DNA from: Rhodobacterales bacterium HTCC2255
GTDB taxonomy: Bacteria; Pseudomonadota; Alphaproteobacteria; Rhodobacterales; Rhodobacteraceae
Reading direction: 5' to 3'
NCBI GenBank assembly: GCA_000153745.1
Contig: DS022282.1
Location: 2,102,783 to 2,166,782, forward strand
DNA: 64,000 bases
The notes under the pieces are model-generated. The model searched no databases and had not been told where the DNA came from. It worked only from the letters and a program-made list of their open reading frames with translations. Below are positions 16,317 through 26,423 of the stretch, in pieces (the stretch's first letter is position 1; each line of letters begins with the position of its first letter). Both the position numbers and the translations under genes were made by a program.

Positions 16317-16769
16317 CTAACCTAATAAATTTTTAACAACACCACCCGCTTTACCAAAGTCCATTTGACCTGCGTAAGTACTTTTCAGAAGCCCCATAAC
16401 TTTACCCATATCCCTTATTCCAGAGGCACCTGAGACACTAATTACTTTTTTTACAACATCTTCAATTTCATTGTCGTTTAATTGTTTAGGTAGGAAATCA
16501 GTAATGATTTCGATTTCAGACATTTCCTGCGCTGCTAATTCATCTCTACCTGCACTATCATAAGCTGCGGCACTGTCTTTACGCTGTTTGATCATCTTGC
16601 CCAATATAGCTAAAATTTCATCATCACTGACACTATTATCTACACCATCTACACGAGCTGCAATGTCTCTATCTTTGATAGCTGCCATAACTAATCGCAA
16701 AGTAGACAGTCTCAAAACTTCTTTATCACGCATAGCCTGCTTCATGGCAGAATTTATTCTATCACGCAT
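16317..16769 (-). CDS. GatB/YqeY domain-containing protein
   Basis: 150 residues. The N-terminus (RINSAMKQAMRDKEVLRLST) and the segment after it (LRLVMAAIKDRDIA), together with the C-terminal MGKVMGLLKSTYAGQMDFGK, are typical of YqeY, a protein similar to the C-terminal tRNA-binding domain of the amidotransferase subunit GatB. Its function is not firmly known; a tRNA-amidotransferase-like accessory role is usually suggested. It is divergent from carA across a 181-base gap, an arrangement common in alphaproteobacteria. Confidence 0.92.
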   Translation of the reverse strand: MRDRINSAMKQAMRDKEVLRLSTLRLVMAAIKDRDIAARVDGVDNSVSDDEILAILGKMIKQRKDSAAAYDSAGRDELAAQEMSEIEIITDFLPKQLNDNEIEDVVKKVISVSGASGIRDMGKVMGLLKSTYAGQMDFGKAGGVVKNLLG

Positions 16770-16950
16770 TCACTAAACTCCTGTAGCTTTAGTATCCAAG
16801 ACTTTTAAAATATAGAAGATTGGAGGTTTATTCAAGGAAATCACAAACATGCAAGAGATTGAAATTTATGTATAAATGAAATTCCTTATTCCTTGACCTT
16901 AGACACTGACCATCGTAATTGTCTAAAAATTTTGAATCAGGATGAGTCTT

Positions 16951-18114
16951 ATGAACACAGTTGACACCCCTTCAGAAAATTCCAAAAAAGTTACAGCCTG
17001 TATAGTACTTGCAGACGGCACAACTTTTTACGGTCAAGGATTTGGTGCAACAGGCCAAATAGAGGCAGAGCTTTGCTTCAACACCTCGATGACAGGTTAT
17101 CAGGAAATAATGACAGATCCATCATATGCTGGACAGGCCGTTACATTTACTTTTCCCCATATTGGAAACACTGGAATAACTTTTGAAGACTCTGAAACTG
17201 CTAATCCCGTTGCTAGGGCTATGATTGTCAAAAGCTTCCCAACAACGCCATCAAACTATCGCTCCGAAACTACACTTCCTGACTGGCTAGAAAAAACTGG
17301 ACGTATTGGAGTAAGTGGTATTGATACTCGAAGGTTAACTAGAGCTGTACGTCAACAAGGCGCTCCTCATGTAGCTATAGAACACAATCCTAAAGGTAAT
17401 TTTGATATTCCAAAATTACTAGAAGCTGCCAGAAATTTTGTTGGCTTAGAGGGACTTGATTTAGCAAAAGATGTAACAATTGAGCATAGTTATGATTGGG
17501 ACGAAGAACGATGGGCGTGGCCTGAAGGCTATACAAACAACAATGATAATACCAAAAAGGTTGTTGCAATTGATTTTGGCGCTAAACGTAATATCTTACG
17601 CTGTTTAACTTCAGCTGGGTGTGACGTAGTTGTATTGCCCGCTACAGCAACAGCTGAGGACGTTTTATCTCATAATCCACAGGGTGTTTTTCTTTCCAAC
17701 GGCCCAGGTGATCCTGCCGCAACTGGGAAATATGCAGTACCTATGATACAAGGCATATTAGAACATAAAGAAATTCCAATTTTTGGTATATGTTTAGGGC
17801 ACCAAATGCTTGCACTAGCTCTCGGAGCAAAAACTATAAAAATGAACCACGGACACCACGGGGCCAATCACCCCGTTAAAGAACTTTCAACAGGAAAAGT
17901 AGAAATTACATCCATGAACCATGGATTTGCTGTTGATACACAATCTTTACCAAAAGATGTTAATGAAACACACGTGTCACTATTTGATGGGTCAAACTGT
18001 GGAATAGAATTATCAGATAGGCCTGTTTTCTCAGTTCAGCACCATCCAGAAGCTTCTCCAGGACCCCAAGACAGCTTTTATTTATTTGAAAGATTTGCAG
18101 CCGCTATTTCTTAA
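16951..18114 (+). CDS. carA: Carbamoyl-phosphate synthase small subunit
   Basis: 387 residues. It provides glutamine amidotransferase activity for carbamoyl phosphate synthesis, feeding arginine and pyrimidines. The N-terminal CarA domain (GFGATGQIEAELCFNTSMTG, then YQEIMTDPSYAG) is followed by a class I GATase with the nucleophile Cys in FGICLGHQMLALALG, and His and Glu in VQHHPEASPG. An ATG nine bases upstream exists at 16942, but the AGGA ribosome site (16939-16942) overlaps it and is 8 nt from the ATG at 16951, so 16951 is chosen. The gene for the large subunit is not in the window. The 3' end overlaps the convergent GntR gene by 4 nt. Confidence 0.96.
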   Translation: MNTVDTPSENSKKVTACIVLADGTTFYGQGFGATGQIEAELCFNTSMTGYQEIMTDPSYAGQAVTFTFPHIGNTGITFEDSETANPVARAMIVKSFPTTPSNYRSETTLPDWLEKTGRIGVSGIDTRRLTRAVRQQGAPHVAIEHNPKGNFDIPKLLEAARNFVGLEGLDLAKDVTIEHSYDWDEERWAWPEGYTNNNDNTKKVVAIDFGAKRNILRCLTSAGCDVVVLPATATAEDVLSHNPQGVFLSNGPGDPAATGKYAVPMIQGILEHKEIPIFGICLGHQMLALALGAKTIKMNHGHHGANHPVKELSTGKVEITSMNHGFAVDTQSLPKDVNETHVSLFDGSNCGIELSDRPVFSVQHHPEASPGPQDSFYLFERFAAAIS

Positions 18115-18767
18115 GTAATTACGTATTCTTCAACGTCTTGCTTAAGTCTAGTTTCAAATGCGAATGACAGATGTTGTTTAAGCGCCTTACGCGCTCTTTC
18201 CCCGTCTTTAGCCTCTATAGCGTTAACAATATCAAAGTGCTCCTGTAATGCACTCTCGCCACGCCCATCAGCCGCTAGTGATGTATTTGCTAACAGCGCC
18301 ATAGTTCTGTGAACTTGCTGAAGTTGCTCAATCAAAAAATTATTATGACTTGCTAGGTGTAACTGATTGTGAAACCTACGGTTCGCTCGCGATAATTTCT
18401 GTGGGTCATCGATATATTCTCTATCACTTTCAATCATATTATATAAAACACGTATTTCTTCAGGACCCGCGTGTTGCGCTGCCAAAAAAGTTGCTAACCC
18501 TTCTAACTCCGCTCTAACTGTATATAATTCACCAACTTGATTATGATTAAGCGTTGCAACCATTAAAGAACGACCATCCCTGTGCAAGAAAGATTGTGTT
18601 TCTAAGCGTTGCAATGCCTCGCGAATTGGTGTTCTAGATACTCCAAATCTATCCGCTAATTCTGCCTCAACCAGTCTATCACCTGGTTTGTATGCTCCAT
18701 CATCTATAGCATCAATAATTAGCTCGTATGGATCTTTAATTTCATTTTTCTGCCTACTCACAGCCAC
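18111..18767 (-). CDS. GntR-family (FCD type) transcriptional regulator
   Basis: 218 residues. Residues ~10-75 are the GntR winged helix (YKPGDRLVEAELADRFGVSR, then TPIREALQRLE), and the remainder is an all-helical FCD ligand-binding domain with the metal-type residues in LSRANRRFHNQLHLASHN. Members of this subfamily respond to small organic acids and related metabolites; the ligand here cannot be predicted. It converges on carA (4-nt overlap) and is divergent from the HAD gene at 18873, which is the nearest possible target apart from itself. Confidence 0.9.
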   Translation of the reverse strand: MAVSRQKNEIKDPYELIIDAIDDGAYKPGDRLVEAELADRFGVSRTPIREALQRLETQSFLHRDGRSLMVATLNHNQVGELYTVRAELEGLATFLAAQHAGPEEIRVLYNMIESDREYIDDPQKLSRANRRFHNQLHLASHNNFLIEQLQQVHRTMALLANTSLAADGRGESALQEHFDIVNAIEAKDGERARKALKQHLSFAFETRLKQDVEEYVIT

Positions 18768-18872
18768 TCACCTTCACACTAATTATGCAAGAATATTAAC
18801 TTGCATTAGATATATTGTCACGCATGTTGCTCAAAGGTTTACCTATCTTCTTTCTGGCTGTAAATTGAAACC

Positions 18873-19517
18873 ATGCAAAGCAAATTATCTCATATAAAAC
18901 ATTGGGTTTTTGATTTAGATCACACTCTTTACTCGCCCAAAATTAGGTTGTTTGATCAAATAGAAGTATTGATGAACACTTATCTAAAAAAAACATTAAA
19001 TGTAACTCAAGAGAAAGCAGTTTATTTACGTAAATATTATTGGGAAGAGTATGGAACAACACTAGCAGGTTTGATGGCAGAACAGCATGTTGATCCTAAG
19101 TATTATTTAGAATTTGTACATAATATTAATTTAGATAACCTTGAAGAAAACTCAGACCTTGCTGCTCACATAAACTCATTACCTGGAGATAAAATTATAT
19201 TCACAAATGGATCAAGAATGCATGCAGTAAATGTTTCAAAAGCTCTAGGCTTGTATGAATGCTTTTCAGAATTTTATGGAACAGAAGATGCCATGTTAAT
19301 TCCAAAGCCTCAAAAAAAAGCATTCGATACCATCTTTGAACTCTCTAAAATAAACCCAAAACAAGCGATCATGTTTGAAGATGATCCAAGGAATTTAGTA
19401 GAGCCATTTAAGATGGGTATGAAAACAGCTTTAATAGGCGACTTTTTACAAACTGAATATATCCACTTTAATGCACCTGATTTAAATACATTTTTTGCGA
19501 ATGAACTCAATGGCTAG
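18873..19517 (+). CDS. HAD-family hydrolase, pyrimidine 5'-nucleotidase type
   Basis: 214 residues. HAD motif I is WVFDLDHTLYSP (Asp nucleophile and the Asp two residues later), motif II is IIFTNGSR, motif III is the Lys in IPKPQKKAF, and motif IV is MFEDDPRNL. The overall pattern, including YYWEEYGTTLAGLM in the cap, fits the Sdt1-like pyrimidine 5'-nucleotidase group, which dephosphorylates UMP/CMP and related nucleotides. The UbiH-type gene begins 6 nt after its stop, so the two are probably co-transcribed, although their functions are not evidently linked. Confidence 0.88.
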   Translation: MQSKLSHIKHWVFDLDHTLYSPKIRLFDQIEVLMNTYLKKTLNVTQEKAVYLRKYYWEEYGTTLAGLMAEQHVDPKYYLEFVHNINLDNLEENSDLAAHINSLPGDKIIFTNGSRMHAVNVSKALGLYECFSEFYGTEDAMLIPKPQKKAFDTIFELSKINPKQAIMFEDDPRNLVEPFKMGMKTALIGDFLQTEYIHFNAPDLNTFFANELNG

Positions 19518-19523
19518 GCGCAT

Positions 19524-20711
19524 ATGATACGCAAAACAACAGAAGTTCTTATATCAGGCGGTGGTATTGCTGGATTAACTTCGGCATGTGCATTTGCAAA
19601 AGCAGGTTTTGATGTTGTTTGCGTTGATCCACTACCTCCAATTACTAATTCTGAGAACATTAATTCAGATCTTCGCTCTACTGCTTTCCTTCAACCAGCA
19701 AAAAATACTTTAAAAAATGCAGGTCTCTGGGAAAACTTTGAAAAATTCGCCACACCCTTGGAAGTAATGCGATTAGCAGATGCAGGCGGCATTAATAATG
19801 AAATTCGAACTGTAGCTGACTTTAACGCTTCCGAAATTTCAGAAGAACCATTCGCATGGAATTTACCTAATTGGCTACTACGCAGAGAGTTAGTAAATCA
19901 TATTCAGTCACTTTCAAATGTAACATTATTATTTGGGCAAAAGACTGGTCGTATTACCTCTAGAACTACTGAAAATTTAGTCATGGTTGGCAATGAACAA
20001 TATAGCTGCCAATTATTAATTGGAGCAGATGGTCGAAACTCTTCGACACGTCAAGAAATGAAAATTCCAATTAAAACATGGAGATATGGGCAAAAGGCAA
20101 TGGCAATGGCCGTATATCATTCATCTCCACACAAAAATATTAGTACTGAAATTCATCGTTCAGGTGGTCCATTTACTTCTGTGCCATTACCCGACCATAA
20201 TGGCAAACACATGTCTTCTATAATTTGGATGGAAAAAAGTGACCGAGCAAATACACTACATAAAATGGATGAGGAGCAATTCAACAAAGAATTAAATGCA
20301 AGATCATGTAATATATTAGGGGAAATAAAATTAGCATCCCAAAGAAACCTCTGGCCTATAATAAGCCAAAAATCTTCAGAAATTTATGGCCAGAGATTTG
20401 CGCTAATTGCTGAAGCCGCCCATGTAATTCCACCTATTGGTGCGCAGGGGTTGAATATGAGTTTAAGAGATTTAGAGGCCTTATTAGGCTTAACAAATTT
20501 ACATGAGATTGGTAGCAAATCCCATTTAGAAGCCTATCATGCAGAGCGAAAAAGCGATATAGATCTTAGAATTCGAGGTGTAGATGCTTTAAACAGAGCT
20601 GCAATGGCTGAAAGCCAAAACCTGAGAACTTTAAGGCTGAAAGCACTTCAAACACTTCATGGCTTAACACCACTGAGAAAAACATTAATGAAAAAAGGTT
20701 TAGGCGCTTAA
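19524..20711 (+). CDS. UbiH/UbiF/VisC/COQ6-family FAD-dependent hydroxylase
   Basis: 395 residues. The N-terminal dinucleotide fold is EVLISGGGIAGLTSACAFA. The mid-chain DG motif is LLIGADGRNSSTRQEM. The second FAD-binding motif is IAEAAHVIPPIGAQGLNMSL, where the usual Gly-Asp before Ala-Ala-His is Ala-Glu. The family hydroxylates the ubiquinone ring, and the likely role is ubiquinone biosynthesis under aerobic growth, but which ring position is unclear. It follows the HAD gene and its stop overlaps the convergent aminotransferase gene by 4 nt. Confidence 0.85.
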   Translation: MIRKTTEVLISGGGIAGLTSACAFAKAGFDVVCVDPLPPITNSENINSDLRSTAFLQPAKNTLKNAGLWENFEKFATPLEVMRLADAGGINNEIRTVADFNASEISEEPFAWNLPNWLLRRELVNHIQSLSNVTLLFGQKTGRITSRTTENLVMVGNEQYSCQLLIGADGRNSSTRQEMKIPIKTWRYGQKAMAMAVYHSSPHKNISTEIHRSGGPFTSVPLPDHNGKHMSSIIWMEKSDRANTLHKMDEEQFNKELNARSCNILGEIKLASQRNLWPIISQKSSEIYGQRFALIAEAAHVIPPIGAQGLNMSLRDLEALLGLTNLHEIGSKSHLEAYHAERKSDIDLRIRGVDALNRAAMAESQNLRTLRLKALQTLHGLTPLRKTLMKKGLGA

Positions 20712-21835
20712 ACTATATCATCTAAAACAGCTTCTAACCGATTAACTGTTCCATCAATGTCATATAACTTGTCTAATCCAAACATACCCAGACGGAAAGT
20801 AGAGTAATCATCAGGTTCGTCACATCTTAGTGGAACACCTGCCGCTATTTGCACACCTTTTTTAATAAACTTAGATCCATTTTGCATATCGGGGTCAGTT
20901 GTATAACTTACAATTACTCCAGGTGCTTCAAAACCGGGTGCAGCAACAGATTTGATCTGTCGGGCCTTCAAACAAGCCCGTACTTTATTTCCGAGCTCTT
21001 GCTGTGCATCTTTCAAGCGATCAAAACCAAATATTGACGCTTCATTTATTGCATTTCTAAATTCTTTCAGAGCATCGGTTGGCATTGTTCCGTGATAGGC
21101 ATGTCCACCGTTAGTATATGAGTCCATAATACCAACCCAAGTTTTTAAACTTAAGGCAAAACTACTATTTTTTGTATCTTCCAATTTAGATCGAGCAAAA
21201 TCATTTATCATCACAAGACCCGCACATGGTGATGCAGACCATCCTTTTTGGGGAGCTGATATTAAAACATCCACGCCATTTTTTTTCATATCGACCCAAA
21301 TACATCCAGAGGCAATGCAATCTAATACAAAAATACCACCTATTGAGTGAACTGCCTCAGCAATTGATCTTATATAATCATCAGGCAGTATTATCCCACT
21401 TGAGGTTTCAACATGTGGAGCAAAAAATACTGCAGGTTTTTCAGTTATTATACTATCTACAACATCTTCAATCGGTTGGGGCCTAAATGCAGATTGAGTG
21501 TGGTCTCCTTCTCTTTTAGCTTTGAGAATAACAACTTCTGATGGAATATCACCAGTTTCAAATATTTGCGACCACCGAAAAGAAAACCATCCATTACGTA
21601 AAACCATGACCTTTTTGTCAGTTGCAAATTCCCTAGCAACAGACTCCATTGCAAAAGTACCACCTCCCGGAACAATCGCACATGTATCAGTATTATATAC
21701 AGAAGTTAACATTTTAGAGATATCACACATCACAGATTGAAAATCTGTACTCATGTGGTTTAATGATCGGTCAGTAAAAACAACTGAAAATTCCAATAAA
21801 CCGTCAGGATCAACATTAGGGAGTAAAGCAGTCAT
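20708..21835 (-). CDS. Class V PLP-dependent aminotransferase (serine-glyoxylate/alanine-glyoxylate type)
   Basis: 375 residues from the ATG at 21835; an upstream ATG at 21874 would add 13 residues, but a purine-rich AAAGAGAAA just before 21835 favours the shorter form. Landmarks are IVPGGGTFAMESVAREF (cofactor phosphate cradle), VFFAPHVETSSGI, FVLDCIASGC and the Schiff-base Lys in ISAPQKGWSASPCAG. Family members transfer amino groups between serine or alanine and glyoxylate. It is followed on the same strand by nothing close and preceded by two Lrp regulators (gap ~90 nt), which may sense amino acids and control it (inference). The exact substrate is not determined. Confidence 0.85.
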   Translation of the reverse strand: MTALLPNVDPDGLLEFSVVFTDRSLNHMSTDFQSVMCDISKMLTSVYNTDTCAIVPGGGTFAMESVAREFATDKKVMVLRNGWFSFRWSQIFETGDIPSEVVILKAKREGDHTQSAFRPQPIEDVVDSIITEKPAVFFAPHVETSSGIILPDDYIRSIAEAVHSIGGIFVLDCIASGCIWVDMKKNGVDVLISAPQKGWSASPCAGLVMINDFARSKLEDTKNSSFALSLKTWVGIMDSYTNGGHAYHGTMPTDALKEFRNAINEASIFGFDRLKDAQQELGNKVRACLKARQIKSVAAPGFEAPGVIVSYTTDPDMQNGSKFIKKGVQIAAGVPLRCDEPDDYSTFRLGMFGLDKLYDIDGTVNRLEAVLDDIV

Positions 21836-21928
21836 GATATTTTCTCTTTCGCTTCTATAAATATTAAACTTCAATAGACATGATAATTATTATCTCAAAG
21901 GTACTAATTCAGTATAAACTAAACGACA

Positions 21929-22384
21929 TTAAATAACAAAATTACGTTTTTCTTCAGACAAAAGGACATTTGCTTCCACATCACCAACACCAGGTAATGT
22001 CATTATGCGGCGGCGCAGAACCCTTTCAAAGTCACTTAGATCAGTTGCAACAACTTTCAACCTATAATCATACATGCCCAAAACATGCTGTACTAATTGC
22101 ACCTCAGGAACTGCAGATACAGCACGTTCAAAATCTTCGAGGGAAACTCGCCCCTTAGCGGCCAATTTTACACCTAAAAATACAGTCACACTAAAGCCAA
22201 GTTTTACTGCATCAAGAACAATTCTTTTTCCATTTATTACCTTAGCATCTTCTAATCGCTTTATTCTTCTCCATGCAGCTGATTGTGATAATCCAACTGC
22301 CTTACCAAGATCAGATGCCTTTGCAGAGCCATTTTTTTGTAGCTCTCGCAACAATGCACGATCAATGTTATCAATACCAATCAT
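21929..22384 (-). CDS. Lrp/AsnC-family transcriptional regulator (second of a pair)
   Basis: 151 residues. The N-terminal helix-turn-helix (IDRALLRELQKNGSAKASDL, then GKAVGLSQSAAWRRIKRLED) is followed by an AsnC-type RAM ligand-binding domain (VFLGVKLAAKG, HVLGMYDYRLKVVATDL, LPGVGDVEANVLL). It binds amino acids and acts as a local or global regulator. It overlaps the upstream Lrp gene by 4 nt (ATGA type), so the two proteins are made together and could form mixed oligomers. The neighbouring class V aminotransferase and ilvC are the obvious candidate targets. Confidence 0.93.
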   Translation of the reverse strand: MIGIDNIDRALLRELQKNGSAKASDLGKAVGLSQSAAWRRIKRLEDAKVINGKRIVLDAVKLGFSVTVFLGVKLAAKGRVSLEDFERAVSAVPEVQLVQHVLGMYDYRLKVVATDLSDFERVLRRRIMTLPGVGDVEANVLLSEEKRNFVI

Positions 22385-22842
22385 AGCGGCACACCATCTT
22401 TTGTCATAACGTTTGTAATTACCATCAAAGCTTCAATGTCAGAAATGTGGGGTAATAAAAGAATTTGGCTACGGTAAATTTCTTGGTAGTGAGCCATATC
22501 TCTAGCTAAAATATTTAATCTAACATCAACTCGCCCAAGAAAAGTTTGTATTTCATTAACTTCTTTGACTTTGCGAGCGGCCTCAATGAAACGATCAAAG
22601 GCATTCGTTTGAGTTTTATCTAATGTAATGCGCAATGACACTTCCACTTCTAGCCCTAGCGCTTTTGGATCAATCACCGATATTTGGCTTTTAATTATGC
22701 CACTTTTTTCCATGCGCCCAATTCTTCGCCAACACGAAGCGGTTGCGACGCCAACTTTTTCCGCTATATCAGCCACTGACAATAATGCGTCGATTTGCAT
22801 CAATCTCAGTATTTTTTTATCTATAACATCTATATTGTGCAT
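22381..22842 (-). CDS. Lrp/AsnC-family transcriptional regulator (first of a pair)
   Basis: 153 residues with the same architecture as the following gene: an HTH in DKKILRLMQIDALLSVADIA and VGVATASCWRRIGRMEKSGI, then a RAM domain with EIQTFLGRVDVRLNILARDM. The two paralogues differ throughout, so the duplication is not recent. It is divergent from ilvC across ~126 bases of AT-rich DNA, the usual position for an Lrp-type regulator that controls a branched-chain amino acid gene. I see no unambiguous operator. Confidence 0.93.
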   Translation of the reverse strand: MHNIDVIDKKILRLMQIDALLSVADIAEKVGVATASCWRRIGRMEKSGIIKSQISVIDPKALGLEVEVSLRITLDKTQTNAFDRFIEAARKVKEVNEIQTFLGRVDVRLNILARDMAHYQEIYRSQILLLPHISDIEALMVITNVMTKDGVPL

Positions 22843-22941
22843 GTTTATTTCAATTAATTATATTATTTGCATGATAATTATAAATAAAGATAAAAAATGT
22901 CAATAAATGAAACAAAAACACAAGAATTATCTGTATTTTAA

Positions 22942-23991
<1,050 letters not shown>

Positions 23992-24014
23992 TAAATACAG
24001 TTATATATTTTATT

Positions 24015-24043
24015 GGCCAACCCATTCAGGTTGGCCTTTTTTT
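24015..24043 (+). terminator. Intrinsic terminator after ilvC
   Basis: GGCCAACC (24015-24022) pairs with GGTTGGCC (24029-24036) around a 6-base loop and is followed by a run of seven T. It isolates ilvC from the transporter gene downstream. Confidence 0.93.
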
Positions 24044-24177
24044 GTCTTTCATTCATATTTGCACATATTAATGATTATTTATTTAGTTTACTTTTAGAAA
24101 TTAGATTTGTAGGAAAATATGTCTGTTATAAAAATTATATTTTAGCATACACAATTAATTATAAAAGATTTGAAAAT

Positions 24178-25092
24178 ATGACAAAGCCAACAATTGCTAA
24201 TTGGATTGCATTAATATGCCTAGGGATTATCTGGGGTGGCTCTTTCATGGGAGCTAAGCTCGCACTTATTAGTTTTGGCCCAATGACTGTGGCCCTATTG
24301 CGCGTATCATTAGCTTCTATGGTCTTATTAATTATTACAATAGCTTCAGGTAGAAAATTTCCTAAATTTTCAACTCCAACTGATCGCCGTATCTGGCTTC
24401 ATATTACTCTGATGGGCCTTTTAACGAATTCAATACCATTTTCTTTATTAAATTGGGGGCAACTTTACGTAAGTTCTGGCTTTGCTGGAGTAACAATGGC
24501 TGTTGTTCCATTATTAGTCCTACCACTATCACATTTCATTTTAAAAAGTAATGAAATGGTACCTCGAAAGATATTTGGCTTTATAATTGGATTTATTGGG
24601 ATCATCGTATTAATTGGCCCAACCCAATTGATAATTAATACTGGTGCTTCACTTGAGCCACTAGCACGAATTGCATGCATTGTGGCCGCTCTATGTTACG
24701 GCCTTGGTTCAATCAATACCCGACTTTGCCCACCTGTTTCAATTATGGCATATTCTACAGGCGGATTAATCATTGGCGCAATCTTACTAGCACCCGTTGC
24801 ATTATTCATTGAAGGCATTCCACAGTGGCCAGAAACAACTGCTTTAGTTGGAACAATTTACTTAGGATTATTCCCTACTGCATTAGCCACCATACTTTTA
24901 GTAAGCATCATTAATAGTGCAGGCCCTGCTTTCATGAGCATGGTTAATTATCAAGTACCTCTTTGGGCAATAGCTTTTGGTGTATTTTTTCTTAGTGAAG
25001 AAGTTCCAACAAGTTTTATAGCAGCTCTTGGATTAATAATGATTGGATTAGCAATAAGTCAAAGCAAGGCAAAACAAAAAACTAGTTTATAG
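24178..25092 (+). CDS. EamA/DMT-superfamily transporter
   Basis: 304 residues with about ten hydrophobic segments and two EamA repeats; typical phrases are CLGIIWGGSFMGAKLAL near the N-terminus and SMVNYQVPLWAIAFGVFFLS in the second repeat. These carriers usually export or import amino acids, nucleosides or other small metabolites; the substrate is not evident. The frame is open further upstream to 24013, but that part includes the ilvC terminator and lacks the family pattern, so the ATG at 24178 is chosen. The 3' end overlaps the convergent glmM gene by 11 nt. Confidence 0.88.
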   Translation: MTKPTIANWIALICLGIIWGGSFMGAKLALISFGPMTVALLRVSLASMVLLIITIASGRKFPKFSTPTDRRIWLHITLMGLLTNSIPFSLLNWGQLYVSSGFAGVTMAVVPLLVLPLSHFILKSNEMVPRKIFGFIIGFIGIIVLIGPTQLIINTGASLEPLARIACIVAALCYGLGSINTRLCPPVSIMAYSTGGLIIGAILLAPVALFIEGIPQWPETTALVGTIYLGLFPTALATILLVSIINSAGPAFMSMVNYQVPLWAIAFGVFFLSEEVPTSFIAALGLIMIGLAISQSKAKQKTSL

Positions 25093-26422
25093 CATCAACT
25101 GTTTCGACGATATTACCAATAACAGCTTTTAATAATTTAGGGTCTTCACACTCTCCCATTACACGTAATAGTGGCTCTGTACCTGATTTTCTTATTAATA
25201 TACGTCCAATATCACCAAAAGCATCTTCCCCAGCTTTTATTGACTCTTTGACTTTCAAATTATCTAAAGATTCTGAATTGTTAAGTCTAACATTTCTTAG
25301 CAATTGTGGCATAGGTTCAAAAACCTTTATTAATTCACTTGATGTACACTTACTTTCCACAAGCGCATTCAAAAATTGTAGTGCAGCCATTAATCCATCA
25401 CCCGTAGTCGCATAATCAGTCATGACAATATGACCTGATTGTTCACCACCAAGGTTATAGCCAAACTTACGCATAGCTTCGACTACATATCTATCTCCAA
25501 CATTTGTGCGTAATAACTTAATATCAAGTGTATTAAGGTATCGCTCTAAACCCATATTAGACATAACAGTTGCAACGAGCGTATTATTTGCCAAATTACC
25601 TTTTGAAGACCATTGAGATGCAATTAATCCCATTAGTTGATCACCATCAGCGATGTTACCCTTATTATCAATCAGTATAAGCCGATCAGCATCACCGTCT
25701 AAGCAGATACCAACATCTGCATTATGTTCTAGTACAGCTTTAGCTGCATTTTGAGGGTGAGTAGATCCACAGTCTTTATTAATATTATAACCGTCAGGAT
25801 TTACTCCTATAGATATTACCTCTGCCCCGAGCTCCCATAATACAATGGGAGCAGCTTTGTAGGCAGCACCATTCGCACAGTCTACTACCACCTTCAAACC
25901 GTTTAAAAGTTTTTTACGTGGAAAAGCTGATTTTGCAAATTCCATATATCGACCGAGAGCATCATCAATTCTTTTAGCCATTCCAATATTTTGCGATGCA
26001 GCATATTCAATTTCATCATCAAGCAATTTTTCAATCTCAAGTTCGACCTTATCTGAAAGCTTAAAACCTTCAGGACCAAAAAATTTAATTCCATTATCTA
26101 AATAAGAATTATGTGAGGCAGAGATCATTACACCTACATCTGCTCGCATAGATCTGGTTAAAACGCCAACAGCGGGGGTTGGTACAGGTCCTAGTAAATA
26201 CACATCCATACCAGTTGATGTAAAACCAGCTGTTAGTGCATTTTCAAACATGTAACTTGAGCGACGTGTATCTTTGCCAATAACAACACGGTGTTGCTTT
26301 TGATCTTTCCTAAAGTGGCGCCCAGCCGCAGCCCCAAGTTTTAATGCTATATCTGGTGTCATAGGAAATGCATTTGCTAGTCCTCGAACACCATCAGTTC
26401 CAAAATACTTACGCTTTATCAT
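25082..26422 (-). CDS. glmM: Phosphoglucosamine mutase
   Basis: 446 residues from the ATG at 26422, one base after the folP stop. It interconverts glucosamine-6-phosphate and glucosamine-1-phosphate for UDP-GlcNAc and hence peptidoglycan and LPS. It starts KRKYFGTDGVRG, has the phosphoserine loop in VMISASHNSYLDNGIKFFGP, the metal loop DGDADRLILID, the sugar-binding GGEQSGHI and the C-terminal phosphate loop RKSGTEPLLRVM. The tight folB-folP-glmM order is common in proteobacteria. The 3' end converges on the EamA gene. Confidence 0.97.
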   Translation of the reverse strand: MIKRKYFGTDGVRGLANAFPMTPDIALKLGAAAGRHFRKDQKQHRVVIGKDTRRSSYMFENALTAGFTSTGMDVYLLGPVPTPAVGVLTRSMRADVGVMISASHNSYLDNGIKFFGPEGFKLSDKVELEIEKLLDDEIEYAASQNIGMAKRIDDALGRYMEFAKSAFPRKKLLNGLKVVVDCANGAAYKAAPIVLWELGAEVISIGVNPDGYNINKDCGSTHPQNAAKAVLEHNADVGICLDGDADRLILIDNKGNIADGDQLMGLIASQWSSKGNLANNTLVATVMSNMGLERYLNTLDIKLLRTNVGDRYVVEAMRKFGYNLGGEQSGHIVMTDYATTGDGLMAALQFLNALVESKCTSSELIKVFEPMPQLLRNVRLNNSESLDNLKVKESIKAGEDAFGDIGRILIRKSGTEPLLRVMGECEDPKLLKAVIGNIVETVDAIN

Positions 26423-26423
26423 G

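Noticed and set aside
24013-24177. N-terminal extension of the EamA transporter
   Set aside because: It overlaps the ilvC terminator and lacks family similarity. The ATG at 24178 begins the typical sequence.
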